Position numbers and translations under genes: made by a program. The notes beneath the pieces were generated by a model. The model searched no databases. It saw only the letters and a program-made list of their open reading frames with translations, and was not told where the DNA came from. DNA of 64,000 nt, from assembly GCA_031553395.1 (NCBI GenBank), contig JAVBLR010000030.1, positions 62,001-126,000 of the forward strand, written 5' to 3'. This stretch comes from WRGA01 sp031553395. Lineage in GTDB: Bacteria > Bacteroidota > Bacteroidia > Bacteroidales > WRGA01. Positions 9,033 through 19,037 of this stretch are shown in pieces. Each line of letters starts with the position of its first letter. The first letter of the stretch is position 1.

Positions 9033-10271
9033 TTATTTATATTTGTCTTTCCAAACAACATCCCATATTTTTTCCCAATCTTGTCGATCTCTTTCATCTA
9101 CAAATGGTTGCTCTTTTGCCGGAAATATTCTACCATCCAGAGCAAAGTCTGCTCTGACAAATCCTATTTTTTCTCTGAAATGCGATTGAGAATCGTTTCC
9201 AAAATAGCTGCACCACCAATTCCCGTCTTTATCTTGAAAAAATCCGGTTCCTCCTCCGCATGGAATAGATTCATGGCGTTTACGATAGGGCCCATATATG
9301 TGATCTGAAATAGCCACACATGATGAATACCTTCCCTCATAATCATCAGCAGCTCCCAGATAGTATTTTCCATTCCGTTTGAAAAGCACTGCACCTTCGT
9401 GTCCCAAATCATTCATGCCTCGTTTTTCACATTTTGAAGCATGATGTGTCGGATTATGATCGGGATCATCAAAAACAATATTCCGGAAAGGTTCTGCGAA
9501 ACCGCTCATATCCTCTTTCAAAAGGGCAATTTGACTTGCATTTCCGTATGTGAAATAAACTTTTCCATCTTCATCTTCAAATAAGGTCGCATCTATTCCA
9601 TCAACAATAGGTTGATTCGAGGTAAAAGCATTGACATAAGGCCCTTCCGGCTTTCCGGTCGCACTTTTCAATAACCCAATACCATGAGGACACATACTGA
9701 AGCAAATAAAATAATTCCCTTTTATATAATGTATTTCCGGAGCCCATACGGCGCGTACAGCTCTTCGAGGATGTTCCCTCCATTGTTTCACCCAATCATC
9801 GGCATCTTTGTCAATATCCCAAACAAGACCCAAATATTCCCAGGATTTCAAGTCAGGTGATTTCCATAATTCGACTCCTTTGGTATACGCCCATATATTA
9901 TCTCCGGAAGAACCTGTCAGATAGTAGAACCCATCACCACCAAGCGTTACAACCCCATCGCGCAGATGAAGTTCGAGCGCTGGTTTAAAAGGAGGGACAA
10001 GCCCTTTTTCTACAGCTGTTCCTTTAGCCATTCCGTTAAAATTCAAATTGTATTCCGGTTTCGGAAAATCTCCTTGATAGCGAACATCTTCCGAACCACT
10101 TCTCCATCCTCCATATCCATTGCCGGATACTGGTCTTCCAGGGCCACTGATTGAATCAAACTGAGTTGCCCATTTGACCTCCTCTTCTGTTGGCGTAAAT
10201 TTTTTTTGTGCTGTAACGGGTAATTGTAGTACGAAAATGGCAAGCAACAAGAACAAATGTTTTTTTATCAC
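9033..10271 (-). CDS. Glycoside hydrolase family 43-like, secreted
   Basis: 412 residues with an N-terminal signal peptide (LFLLLAIFVLQLPVTAQ). Five-bladed beta-propeller features of the GH43/GH117 clan are seen: GDGFYYLTGSSG, WKSPDLKSWEYLG, AVWAPEIHYIKGNYFICFS, DGIDATLFEDEDGKVYFTYG and HEGAVLFKRNGKYYLGAADD. The acidic residues in GIDATLF and HEGAVLF fit the usual second and third catalytic carboxylates. GH43 enzymes remove arabinose, xylose or galactose from plant polysaccharide side chains. Substrate is not predictable from sequence alone; context (pectin cluster) suggests arabinan or galactan side chains of rhamnogalacturonan. Confidence 0.8.
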   Translation of the reverse strand: MIKKHLFLLLAIFVLQLPVTAQKKFTPTEEEVKWATQFDSISGPGRPVSGNGYGGWRSGSEDVRYQGDFPKPEYNLNFNGMAKGTAVEKGLVPPFKPALELHLRDGVVTLGGDGFYYLTGSSGDNIWAYTKGVELWKSPDLKSWEYLGLVWDIDKDADDWVKQWREHPRRAVRAVWAPEIHYIKGNYFICFSMCPHGIGLLKSATGKPEGPYVNAFTSNQPIVDGIDATLFEDEDGKVYFTYGNASQIALLKEDMSGFAEPFRNIVFDDPDHNPTHHASKCEKRGMNDLGHEGAVLFKRNGKYYLGAADDYEGRYSSCVAISDHIYGPYRKRHESIPCGGGTGFFQDKDGNWWCSYFGNDSQSHFREKIGFVRADFALDGRIFPAKEQPFVDERDRQDWEKIWDVVWKDKYK

Positions 10272-10397
10272 AATTAGAGCTTTTAAAGATTAATAAATAT
10301 ATAAGTTTACCCAACTTTATTTAAGTCACAAAATTAAGGAAGTCCTTTTCGAATAAAATAGATTTTTATTCATATTGTGGTATTTTTGTACATTGTC

Positions 10398-10418
10398 TTA
10401 GAAGTTAGAAATTAGAAG
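10398..10418. repeat. Three-copy heptamer repeat
   Basis: TTAGAAG, TTAGAAA, TTAGAAG in tandem in the 221-base gap between the GH95 stop at 10493 and the GH43 start at 10271. Confidence 0.6.
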
Positions 10419-10492
10419 GTTTTTGGAAATAGAAAAGGATATACTTAGAATAGATGATTCGCATAATTATGGATACATAGACTTGTCCCAGT

Positions 10493-12868
10493 TTAGAACG
10501 ATAATTTCATCTGTTTTCCGGCCTCCAATTTGATTTCCTTAACCTGATTTCCCTTCAATTTAAGTTTTGCCGTTTGATTTATTTTTGAAGACAAAACCAC
10601 CTGCACGTTTTGTCCATTCCAGTTCAATTCTTCCATCAAAATGCCACCTCGTAAAGCAATTCCTTTGATACTGCCTTTGCTCCATTCCTGGGGAATGCAA
10701 GGAAGCAACGATATTAAACCGGGTTCCGAGTATACCAACATTTTCATTATCAACGACGGGTATCCTCCACAGATATCCACATTGAATGTCTTTTTAGGAT
10801 CGTGAGTTGAAACCATATTGTTATTCCAATAACTATTCCCCAACCACTTCAACATGTCATAAGTTGTTTCGGTTTCACCCAAAGCACTTGAAGCAAAAGC
10901 TAATTGAACCATCCCAAAAGCCATTATTCCGCCATTATCTTTCCGGCGGATTTCCATTCGTTTGTCAATGTTTTTTTTACATCCGGTTCTTAGACTGTCA
11001 TTATTCATAATTAATGGATCATGAAGGTCATAAAGTCCGAATAACTGCGAAGCATGGCGATGATTATGATTATCTTGCAAATCATCCCACATCCATTCCC
11101 GGATTTCTCCATCTTTATTGAGTTCGTATGGAGGTATTTTAGCCAGCATCGATTTCCACACAGGTATTTTGTCCTGATTTACTCCCAAAATCTGACTGGC
11201 TTCTATTACTGTTCGAAGCAATCCGTTAGCTCCCATAATTTCCATTGTCGCATTAATGCAGGCTTGACTTTGACTATTTTTCGGATGATTTTCTGGAGAA
11301 TAGGACGGATTGAAAATATATTTACCATCTTCTCCCTCAACCAAAAAATCTTCGTAAAATAAAGCAGCTTGTTCCATAAATGGCAAAGCGCGATTACGCA
11401 AGAAATCTTTATCCAACGTGTAGAGATAATAATCATAATAGAAAAGCGAATACCAAGCAGCACCTACAGTCCAGAAAGTCATTGGCCACGTAGCATCAAA
11501 GTGATTGTTTAACCCGTGGGTACTGAAACGGGATGGAACATGAATACCCCGACAATTATACAATTCGCGAGCATTTACTTTAAATTCATCCATATATGCC
11601 TCCAGCCTGTTAAAAAGAGGGAGCATCAGTTCCGGAGTACTTGCCTGTAAATAGTGGGAAATAACCACCGGAAGATTTCCGTTTGTCGTATAATCACCCG
11701 ACCATGGGGCAGTCATTGTCGCACCCCATATTCCTTGAAGGTTAGGCGGATTGATACCTGTCGCGCACAATACATTATAACGGGCAGCATCAAAGAGTTT
11801 TTCAATTAAAGCAGGATTACCTCCTCCGGATGCTAATAGTTCTTCGGATGATTTTCGACGGTCGGTAGCCGTTGCATTCAGGTCGAGAGAAACACGTTCA
11901 AATAATTCCTTATGAATTTTCCGGTGAGGTTGGAGCAACTTTTCATAATCGGCAGGCAAAGCGCTCAGTGCATTCTGCATATCACCAATCATTGATTTAT
12001 CCATATTAGAAGAGGGCTCCACACGAGCTAATAATAAAACTTCAGTAGCACCATCAATGATTAATTTGTTTTGTACAACTTTAACTTTACCATCTGCACG
12101 AACAACCTTCACAACTCCTTCGTATCCTTTGAAACTCCCATCCCAAGGTTTTTCATACCAAACTCTAAAACATAATTCATTATCAATTGCAGTTGATTCT
12201 ATTTTTGAAATATTAAAGTTTTCATTCATCATAAACTTTTTCAACCGTCCTTCATCGTGGGTTGTAACCTGAGAAAGATCCAACGTAGTATGAATCAATT
12301 TACTCCCATTGGATCGCAATCTGATTACAACTACATTATCCGGCCTTGAAATGAAAACTTGTCTACTAAAAACACCTTTCTTATCATTCCATTTTACTTC
12401 AATTTCACCTGTTGTAAAATCTACCGTTCGGGTATAGTCTTTAATTTCAGAGGAGTCACTAACTATATTCATACGGAAAGCAGGAATAAAAGGATCGGTG
12501 GCGTGTTTTCCAGTATAACCTTCCGAATTAGCCAAATCAACAACAAATTGAGAAGCTTCCGTATATTTGCCATCAAGCATCATTTGGCGAATTTCTTGCA
12601 AATGTTTACCTTGACTTACAGGCTTAATCGGTTTGTGAATAGGTAAATAAAGCAATGCATGGTTAAATACAATAGACTCATGATAGGGATTACCTTCAAC
12701 CATAACACCCATTGTTCCGTTTCCGGAAACAAGAGATTCTTCCCATTGTTTGGCCGATCGAGTACTGTAAAATCCTCGTTCCGGAACTTTCGACATTTCT
12801 ATTTTTTCTGCTTTACCAACAACTGTAAGTAAAAGAAAAACGATGCCTGATATTAAAATCCTTTTCAT
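10493..12868 (-). CDS. Glycoside hydrolase family 95 protein
   Basis: 791 residues from MKRILISG, chosen because the signal peptide starts there; the open frame continues 33 codons upstream without similarity. The N-terminal domain begins WEESLVSGNGTMGVMVEG, typical of GH95. In the (alpha/alpha)6 domain I see LQGIWG, the Asn-x-Asn pair in TTNGNLP (about residue 393), the SPEN motif with the putative general acid Glu (about 525), HRHASQLFGLY, and an Asp in VDICGGYPS (about 698) where other members have DGNFG. Family activities include alpha-L-fucosidase and alpha-L-galactosidase. The changed loop (DICGG instead of DGNFG) marks it as a diverged subgroup, so specificity may differ from its neighbour. 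Confidence 0.88.
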   Translation of the reverse strand: MKRILISGIVFLLLTVVGKAEKIEMSKVPERGFYSTRSAKQWEESLVSGNGTMGVMVEGNPYHESIVFNHALLYLPIHKPIKPVSQGKHLQEIRQMMLDGKYTEASQFVVDLANSEGYTGKHATDPFIPAFRMNIVSDSSEIKDYTRTVDFTTGEIEVKWNDKKGVFSRQVFISRPDNVVVIRLRSNGSKLIHTTLDLSQVTTHDEGRLKKFMMNENFNISKIESTAIDNELCFRVWYEKPWDGSFKGYEGVVKVVRADGKVKVVQNKLIIDGATEVLLLARVEPSSNMDKSMIGDMQNALSALPADYEKLLQPHRKIHKELFERVSLDLNATATDRRKSSEELLASGGGNPALIEKLFDAARYNVLCATGINPPNLQGIWGATMTAPWSGDYTTNGNLPVVISHYLQASTPELMLPLFNRLEAYMDEFKVNARELYNCRGIHVPSRFSTHGLNNHFDATWPMTFWTVGAAWYSLFYYDYYLYTLDKDFLRNRALPFMEQAALFYEDFLVEGEDGKYIFNPSYSPENHPKNSQSQACINATMEIMGANGLLRTVIEASQILGVNQDKIPVWKSMLAKIPPYELNKDGEIREWMWDDLQDNHNHRHASQLFGLYDLHDPLIMNNDSLRTGCKKNIDKRMEIRRKDNGGIMAFGMVQLAFASSALGETETTYDMLKWLGNSYWNNNMVSTHDPKKTFNVDICGGYPSLIMKMLVYSEPGLISLLPCIPQEWSKGSIKGIALRGGILMEELNWNGQNVQVVLSSKINQTAKLKLKGNQVKEIKLEAGKQMKLSF

Positions 12869-12884
12869 ATTAATTATCTTTTGA

Positions 12885-12990
12885 ATGTGCAATATGCTAA
12901 TGTGCCAATTGAAGCGTAGTGGAAAATCAACGGAGTCAATTGGCATGAATACAGCTTTCATTGGCACATTGGCTTATCGGCATATTAGTT
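12885..12990. repeat. Imperfect inverted repeat between two GH95 genes
   Basis: The left part (AATATGCTAATGTGCCAAT, about 12891-12909) and the right part (ATTGGCACATTGG...GCATATT, about 12960-12986) are inverted copies with an 8-base insertion. It fills the gap between the two GH95 genes. Confidence 0.7.
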
Positions 12991-12992
12991 CA

Positions 12993-15461
12993 TTATTCGG
13001 CTATCAACTCAATTGTTTGTCCGGCCTCAGTTGGAATATCATACAAATAAGAGTCTTTCAATTCAATACCTTTTAAAGGAGCCTTTTCACTGATTAAAGG
13101 ACGGCTTATTTGTTGTTTTGCAAACAACGGATTTGGATTTTCTCCTTTTGCATTTTTCGGTAAAACTCCATTAACTTTCAATTCATTATGAACACGAAGG
13201 CGTAAATTATTTCCGATATTCGATTTTATCGTTGCGGATACAATTTTTCTGTCTTTCCATTTTAATGAAACGATGTCAAAACCTCCACGTGCGCGAAGTC
13301 CTTTAATTTCTCCATCTTTCCAAGCATCAGGTAAAGCAGGAAGCAAGTGTACTGCTTCATCATGGCTTTGTATCAACATTTCTGCAATTCCGGCAGCACA
13401 GCCAAAGTTTCCATCAATCTGAAAAGGAGGATGCGCATCGAATAAATTTGGATAAGTACCTCCATCTTGTCCTTTTTGAACTTCCGGAGAAACAAGATTC
13501 AATTGATTAGTTATCAACTTGAATGCATGATTACCATCGAGCATCCGCGCCCAAAAGCAAACTTTCCATCCCATAGACCATCCGGTAGAAGGATCGCCAC
13601 GTTGAATCAACGTATTGCGTGCAGCTTCAAAAAGTACAGGAGAAGAATAAGGAGAAATCTGATACCCGGGATACAATCCCCATAAATGAGAAATATGGCG
13701 ATGATGATCTTTCGGGTTATCCCAATCTTCGAACCATTCCTGCAATTGCCCATATTGACCTACTTGCATAGGCGGCAAGCGTTTTTGCAACGAACATATC
13801 GTATCGCAAAATGATTTATCCTTTTCTAAAATACAAGCAGCCGCATTCGTATTATCAAATAAATTGAAAACCATTTGATTATCCATCGTAATACCAGCAA
13901 ACAAATTAGCTTTTCCTTTTAAATGCGCCGGTGCATTTTCCGGAGAATTGGAAGGAGTTACAACCATATAACCCGTATTAGGATCTTCAACCAAAAAATC
14001 AACAAAAAATTCCGAAGCACTCTTCATTATAGGATATACTTTAGCCAAGTATTCTTTGTCTCCAGAATAAAGATAACGATCCCATAAATGTTGGCACAAC
14101 CAAGCGTTACATGTAGGCCACGGTCCGCAATAAGCGCGGTCAACGGCTCCATTCATTCGCCACAAATCGGTATTATGATGCAACACCCAACCACGACAAC
14201 CGTACATGTTGCGCGCTGCTTCCTGTCCGTTTTCGTACAATTCTTCTATCATTTTGAGAAAAGGCTCGTGCATTTCCTTAAGATTTGTAACTTCTGCCGG
14301 CCAATAGTTCATTTCAGCATTAATATTCGTCGTATATCGACATTTCCATGCCGGATTGAGTTTATCGTTCCAAATACCTTGCAGATTTGCCGGCTGTCCT
14401 CCCGGCTGTGAACAAGAAATCAGCAAATAACGTCCAAACTGAAAATAAAGCGAAACGAGATGAGGATCATTTGAAGTTGCAAATTCTTTTATACGCACAT
14501 CCATTGGTTTATCTGCCTGTGGAGTATGTCCTAAATCAAGAGATACGCGATTGAAAAGCTTTTGATAAGCAGTAATATGGTTCTGAAGCGCCTTTTCATA
14601 TTTTATTCCTGAACTTTTCATATATGCTTCATTGCGCTGTATAGGATTTCCGGAAATATCTTTATAGCTAACAAAATTACTTGCCATAGCAATATAAATC
14701 GTAGCGCTGGTTGCATTTGTTACGATAAGAGTTGTATCAGCAGCCTGACTTTTACCACCTTGAATATCTAATTCTAGATCTGCACGAAAACGAACACCTC
14801 CCGGTGTAAACTCATTTCCTTTAGTTGTTCCCGACATATACATTTTATTCTTGCCTGAAGTTTTAACCTCTACAGTTTGCGGACAAGTTAATGATGTTTC
14901 GAACGAAAGTTTGCCCGGCTTAGAAGCTGTAAGACGTATGATAACCAACTGATCAACGAAAGAAGTAAATATCTCCCGTTTGTATTCTACGCCATCAACT
15001 GTATATGTGGTTGTCGCTACAGCACGATTTAAATCCAATTCACGATGAAAATTAGTATAAGATTCATGTCCGTTAAAGTCCAAACGCAAACTTCCAACGG
15101 TTTGATACGGCATTCCAAATCCATTTTTCGAAAGTATTTTTTCGCCTGCCATTTCCTGTGCTTCCGGATATTTTCCATCAAAAATAAGTTGACGTATAGC
15201 GGGCAATGCAGCTTTTGCATCCGGGTTGTAATTTTTATAAGGAGATCCAGCCGAAACGGTTTCCTCATTCAGTTGAACTTCCTCTTTTGCCGGATTTCCA
15301 TATACCATCGCGCCCAATCGTCCATTACCTAATGGAAGCGCTTCTTCCCAATAAACAGCAGGTTTATCATACCATACTTTGTACGAAGTATTTTGAGACA
15401 ATGCATTGCCCACACTTAATAAAAAGGCCGATGCAAACAGCAATCTGAATAAGATTTTCAT
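12993..15461 (-). CDS. Glycoside hydrolase family 95 (alpha-L-fucosidase or alpha-L-galactosidase)
   Basis: 822 residues with a signal peptide (LLFASAFLLSVGNALSQ). A canonical GH95: VWYDKPAVYWEEALPLGNGR at the start of the mature protein, LQGIWNDKLNPAW, the Asn-x-Asn pair in TNINAEMNYW (about residue 379), SNSPENAP with the putative general acid (about 505), HRHISHLWGLYPG, and IDGNFG with the putative Asp (about 682). Such inverting enzymes release alpha-1,2-linked L-fucose or L-galactose, sugars found in plant cell-wall side chains. Its start codon overlaps the 3' end of the pectin methylesterase gene by 4 bases, which argues for translational coupling in one operon. Confidence 0.93.
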   Translation of the reverse strand: MKILFRLLFASAFLLSVGNALSQNTSYKVWYDKPAVYWEEALPLGNGRLGAMVYGNPAKEEVQLNEETVSAGSPYKNYNPDAKAALPAIRQLIFDGKYPEAQEMAGEKILSKNGFGMPYQTVGSLRLDFNGHESYTNFHRELDLNRAVATTTYTVDGVEYKREIFTSFVDQLVIIRLTASKPGKLSFETSLTCPQTVEVKTSGKNKMYMSGTTKGNEFTPGGVRFRADLELDIQGGKSQAADTTLIVTNATSATIYIAMASNFVSYKDISGNPIQRNEAYMKSSGIKYEKALQNHITAYQKLFNRVSLDLGHTPQADKPMDVRIKEFATSNDPHLVSLYFQFGRYLLISCSQPGGQPANLQGIWNDKLNPAWKCRYTTNINAEMNYWPAEVTNLKEMHEPFLKMIEELYENGQEAARNMYGCRGWVLHHNTDLWRMNGAVDRAYCGPWPTCNAWLCQHLWDRYLYSGDKEYLAKVYPIMKSASEFFVDFLVEDPNTGYMVVTPSNSPENAPAHLKGKANLFAGITMDNQMVFNLFDNTNAAACILEKDKSFCDTICSLQKRLPPMQVGQYGQLQEWFEDWDNPKDHHRHISHLWGLYPGYQISPYSSPVLFEAARNTLIQRGDPSTGWSMGWKVCFWARMLDGNHAFKLITNQLNLVSPEVQKGQDGGTYPNLFDAHPPFQIDGNFGCAAGIAEMLIQSHDEAVHLLPALPDAWKDGEIKGLRARGGFDIVSLKWKDRKIVSATIKSNIGNNLRLRVHNELKVNGVLPKNAKGENPNPLFAKQQISRPLISEKAPLKGIELKDSYLYDIPTEAGQTIELIAE

Positions 15462-16798
15462 TTTAATTTATTTAAGGTTAATGATGTTATTTTTCCAAAA
15501 GAACCATATTGATTTATCGGACAGACTTTAATCGTACCTGTTTTTTGGGAAGGCAAGTTACAAAAAATATTCTTCGTAATTTCTATAACTTTGTCATCCT
15601 GAAAAACAATATAACCGATTGCTCCTTGAACTCCGTTCCACTGTATTTTTTGTTTATTTATTTTAAGGTCTTCCAGAGCAGGAAGCTCTTTCATCAGCAA
15701 TCGAGGATTCCAATTATCTGACCCGGAAATAATATTTCCATAAACATATCTGTCTGCTTCTTCTTTTGTAATAGTTGCCCTGCAAGAACCCGATTCTTTT
15801 CCTTCATCACGTCCTTGGTATTCTGTTTTCCGTTTACTTAAATCTAATTGTTTACCGGTGGAATCAATACTATTATATTCGGCAAAGAGTCCGGGAATAG
15901 TTCCCATATTTGTCCATCCTTCCGGTGCAATAGGAATACGCATAGTAGTATTGATAAATATGGCAATAGGAGAATTATGCCAAGGACGTCCAAGCTTTTG
16001 TTTTCCGTTAGCTGCAGCTTTATTTCCATCTACAATGCAATCACGAAATATATATCCATACTTGGAATCTTTATGGCAAGGAGCGACAATAACCGAACCG
16101 CTTCTAACATTGTATAGTGTGCAGTTTTCCAATAATGCATCTCCTCCTCCATAAAAATAATCCACAGCACCTTCGATCCAGCAATTTTTCACATAAAGCC
16201 GGTCGGCATCATTTGACGAAGTTTTCCATGTATCCTGAAAAGAACGAAATATGCAATTATTAAAAGAAATCCGGTCTGCTTTACTATTCATTGCCAAGGC
16301 TTGAGGACCGCTTTGATATTCAGTTCCAAAATCATTGATATAAGAAATATTCTCAGAATAGAAATCAGGAGCATTTACTGTTACAACACTGCCTTCCAAC
16401 TTATAAACATCGGATTCTGGATTATGAACAGAATATTTCCAATATATGCTTTTCTCCGGAGTTTCATTAGCATCCGGACGACCTCCCACATTCAAGCTAA
16501 GATGTATAATTGTTTTTTCTTTATCTTGTCCGATAAGATGAATAAATCTTTTATTTTGAGGAACAATCACTTGCTCATTATACGATCCGTTTTTTACAAA
16601 TATAAGCCATGGCAAGGTTAAATTATCCGGCACTGCATTTATTGCAGACTGAACAGTTTGATATTGTCCGGTTCCATCTTTTGCAACAATTGCATTGTAA
16701 ACATTATTCTGCGCTACAGCACAAAAAGACACTGAAAACAATGCAATTGCAGTAAAAAGGCGCATTGTTTTCTTTTTAAAATACATCAACACATTCAT
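15458..16798 (-). CDS. Pectinesterase (CE8) with extra C-terminal domain
   Basis: 446 residues with a signal peptide (LFTAIALFSVSFCAVAQ). The right-handed beta-helix carries the family signatures in order: GPQALAMNSKADR, FQDTW (about residue 188), the catalytic Asp region WIEGAVDYFYGGGD (about 214), and LGRPWH (about 271). It hydrolyses methyl esters of polygalacturonate, making pectate for the PL1 enzyme encoded just upstream. Residues from about 375 (IQWNGVQGAIGYIVFQDD...) look like a fibronectin type III-like domain. The 3' end overlaps the GH95 start by 4 bases. An in-frame ATG at 16765 is an alternative start that still leaves a complete signal peptide. Confidence 0.94.
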   Translation of the reverse strand: MNVLMYFKKKTMRLFTAIALFSVSFCAVAQNNVYNAIVAKDGTGQYQTVQSAINAVPDNLTLPWLIFVKNGSYNEQVIVPQNKRFIHLIGQDKEKTIIHLSLNVGGRPDANETPEKSIYWKYSVHNPESDVYKLEGSVVTVNAPDFYSENISYINDFGTEYQSGPQALAMNSKADRISFNNCIFRSFQDTWKTSSNDADRLYVKNCWIEGAVDYFYGGGDALLENCTLYNVRSGSVIVAPCHKDSKYGYIFRDCIVDGNKAAANGKQKLGRPWHNSPIAIFINTTMRIPIAPEGWTNMGTIPGLFAEYNSIDSTGKQLDLSKRKTEYQGRDEGKESGSCRATITKEEADRYVYGNIISGSDNWNPRLLMKELPALEDLKINKQKIQWNGVQGAIGYIVFQDDKVIEITKNIFCNLPSQKTGTIKVCPINQYGSFGKITSLTLNKLK

Positions 16799-16815
16799 AA
16801 AATTATTTGGTTAAG

Positions 16816-16857
16816 CCTCTCTAAAAGTTCGCCTCATAGGGAGAATTTTTAGAGAGG
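16816..16857. terminator. Hairpin between pectate lyase and pectinesterase genes
   Basis: Arms CCTCTCTAAAA (16816-16826) and TTTTAGAGAGG (16847-16857) are perfect complements in the short gap between the two genes. It may attenuate read-through from the pectate lyase gene. Confidence 0.6.
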
Positions 16858-16913
16858 TAGAGTCTAGTAATTGGTAAACAAGAGGTAAATCAACAATTTG
16901 TGTATTTACCTTA

Positions 16914-18731
16914 TCAGATAACGACTTTTATTGTCGTTATCTGTTTATTTTCCATGTTTATTTTAGCAATAAGAAATCGTTGAGAAATCCGTGGAATTAG
17001 TAATTCCAAATTAGTATCATTACATATCTTATGGCAAATCAAAATTCCTGTTATATCATAGATAGAAATTGATTTAATAAGCTCAGAAGCATTCACATGC
17101 AATTTCTCTGACTGTACATCGTAATATAACTTTGGGTCCTTATTAAAATCAATATTCCCCATACCCGAAGGTATCGCATCTTCATTTTGTTTTTGGGTGA
17201 TAATTTCGACTAAACTATTCAAATATACTTCAAGATAAGTATATCCGTTTTCATTTAAATCTTTCGCACTTTTTTCAGGAAAATTTGACTCCAACCAACC
17301 ATCGGGAATACCATCTCTATTGCTATCTACAGGTACTTCTCCACTAACTAAAACAGGCCATGGCGTCCAATCATCCGCAGCTCCAGCCGGTTTTGTATCC
17401 CAATGTGAATCGATAATACCTGCTTTTGGGTAACCACTACTTCTCCAGTCAATATCAGGTGTTTCGGGATAATTGGTTGTATATCCGTTATATTTAGAAA
17501 GCCCCTTGAATGTAACAGTCCCTGTTTTGGTTTCGTTTACAATTCGCTCATCATACGAATCTCGACGAAGGCTTGCGCCGGAATATTCCAGCACTTTATC
17601 ATAAGCAGTTCGTGCAAGATGTGTTGTTACAGTTGAAACTATTTCATCCGAACCTGATAATCCTTTTATTATGAATTGATTTTCCATTTTCATGGCAGCT
17701 TTATCCTCCGCTGAAACAGTTCCATAACCGGATGCAAATTGATTGTATACACCGTAAGTCCAATTGTCGTTTGTTGCCCGCGTGCAATTCGCTTCATTTT
17801 TCCCATCATCCACCACATTTCCATCAACATACATTTGCGGCCACACATTGTAACGTATACTTCCCACATTTTTATCTTTATCTGCACTCATAATGCGTCC
17901 ACGTGCAGCTCCGGTACTATTCTTAGCTCCGGGTTTATAAAAATTATTGATAATATTAAGGCACATACCTTCGCCTCCGTATGTATTTCCATAATTGTAA
18001 ATCACATTATTCCGGTGATCTGTAGTTTCGGTATGTGGAGTTGTATTTTGGCCAGGTCCGAAACGAGGTGTACGACTGTCATTATGAGCCATCAGATTAT
18101 GATGAAATGAAGAATTGGTTCCTCCCCAAATACCTCCATATCCGTGCGGACCTTTATCATGATTCGATAAACGTAGACTTTCGGCAATAATGCTCCATTG
18201 TAACGTAAAATAATCACAATTATAAAATGAAACACACTCATCTGTACTCCACGCCATTGAACAATGGTCTATAATCACGTTTTTAAAGAAGCGTCCACCT
18301 AAGGCATCAGCGCCACCAGGAGCAACGCCATCATCTCCCATACGAAAACGCAAATAACGGATAATTACATTATTAGCACCAACATCAACATAATTATTGC
18401 CAATACAAATACCATCGCCGGGAGCTGACTGCCCTGCAATTGTAACATCGCCATTCTTAATTTTCAATGCACTTTGTAACATGATTGTTCCGCTTACTTT
18501 AAACAGAATTGTTCTTTTACCGGTTTGATTGAGGCACCACCTCAAAGAACCTTCCTTTGTTGTAGAATTTCCCGTAGAGTTATCTACTAATGTATTCACG
18601 TAATAAACATCTCCTCCGCGTCCACCGGTAGTGTACATTCCTCCTCCTTCGGCTCCCGGAAATGCCGGAGTTTGAGCATATAATCCGGTAATGGATAAGA
18701 CAGAGATTAAAAGGGTAAGCGCTTTCTTCAT
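16914..18731 (-). CDS. Pectate lyase family 1 (PL1), probable T9SS tail
   Basis: 605 residues with a signal peptide (LLISVLSITGLYAQ). The mature N-terminus FPGAEGGGMYTTGGRGGDVY, then SLRWCL, GTIMLQSALKI, TIAGQSAPGDG and NVIIRYLRFRMGD are typical of Bacteroidota PL1 beta-helix lyases that cleave polygalacturonate by beta-elimination. The last 75 residues (KLHVNASELIKSISIYDITG... to KQITTIKVVI) resemble a type IX secretion C-terminal sorting domain, so cell-surface delivery is inferred. This is the most upstream gene of the pectin run and probably the promoter-proximal one. Confidence 0.92.
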   Translation of the reverse strand: MKKALTLLISVLSITGLYAQTPAFPGAEGGGMYTTGGRGGDVYYVNTLVDNSTGNSTTKEGSLRWCLNQTGKRTILFKVSGTIMLQSALKIKNGDVTIAGQSAPGDGICIGNNYVDVGANNVIIRYLRFRMGDDGVAPGGADALGGRFFKNVIIDHCSMAWSTDECVSFYNCDYFTLQWSIIAESLRLSNHDKGPHGYGGIWGGTNSSFHHNLMAHNDSRTPRFGPGQNTTPHTETTDHRNNVIYNYGNTYGGEGMCLNIINNFYKPGAKNSTGAARGRIMSADKDKNVGSIRYNVWPQMYVDGNVVDDGKNEANCTRATNDNWTYGVYNQFASGYGTVSAEDKAAMKMENQFIIKGLSGSDEIVSTVTTHLARTAYDKVLEYSGASLRRDSYDERIVNETKTGTVTFKGLSKYNGYTTNYPETPDIDWRSSGYPKAGIIDSHWDTKPAGAADDWTPWPVLVSGEVPVDSNRDGIPDGWLESNFPEKSAKDLNENGYTYLEVYLNSLVEIITQKQNEDAIPSGMGNIDFNKDPKLYYDVQSEKLHVNASELIKSISIYDITGILICHKICNDTNLELLIPRISQRFLIAKINMENKQITTIKVVI

Positions 18732-19037
18732 GGTATTCTTTGTTTAAGTTTGTGTTAAAAATCGAAATAATCTCACTCATTGAGTTTTCCACAGTGCAAT
18801 ATTAATATAAATAATAATGATTTAAGAAGGATATTTTGCCTTTTAAGGGGGTACAAATTGCCACTGCTCTTTTCGTTTTCAAACTTTGAACGAGATTCTC
18901 TTGTGAAAAAGAGTCTTATATGCATTAATATAAAAACAGCCATCTTCCGAAAAAGACAGCCGTTTTACAATTCAAAAAGAAAATTTTAGTTTTTCAATTA
19001 ACAACCTAAAGCAATTACTTAAATATAGTACCTATTG
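18732..19037. other. Intergenic region upstream of pectate lyase
   Basis: 306 bases between the PL1 start and the lipocalin-like lipoprotein stop. It should hold the PL1 promoter, but I see no confident TAnnTTTG box on the minus strand. Two direct copies of ACAGCC lie near 18940-18962. No gene is supported. Confidence 0.5.

Noticed and set aside
12869..12967. 33-codon N-terminal extension of the GH95 gene
   Set aside because: The signal peptide starts at the ATG at 12868, and the extension overlaps an inverted repeat.
7458..18731. Complete polysaccharide utilisation locus
   Set aside because: No SusC/SusD pair is present, so only an enzyme cluster can be claimed.
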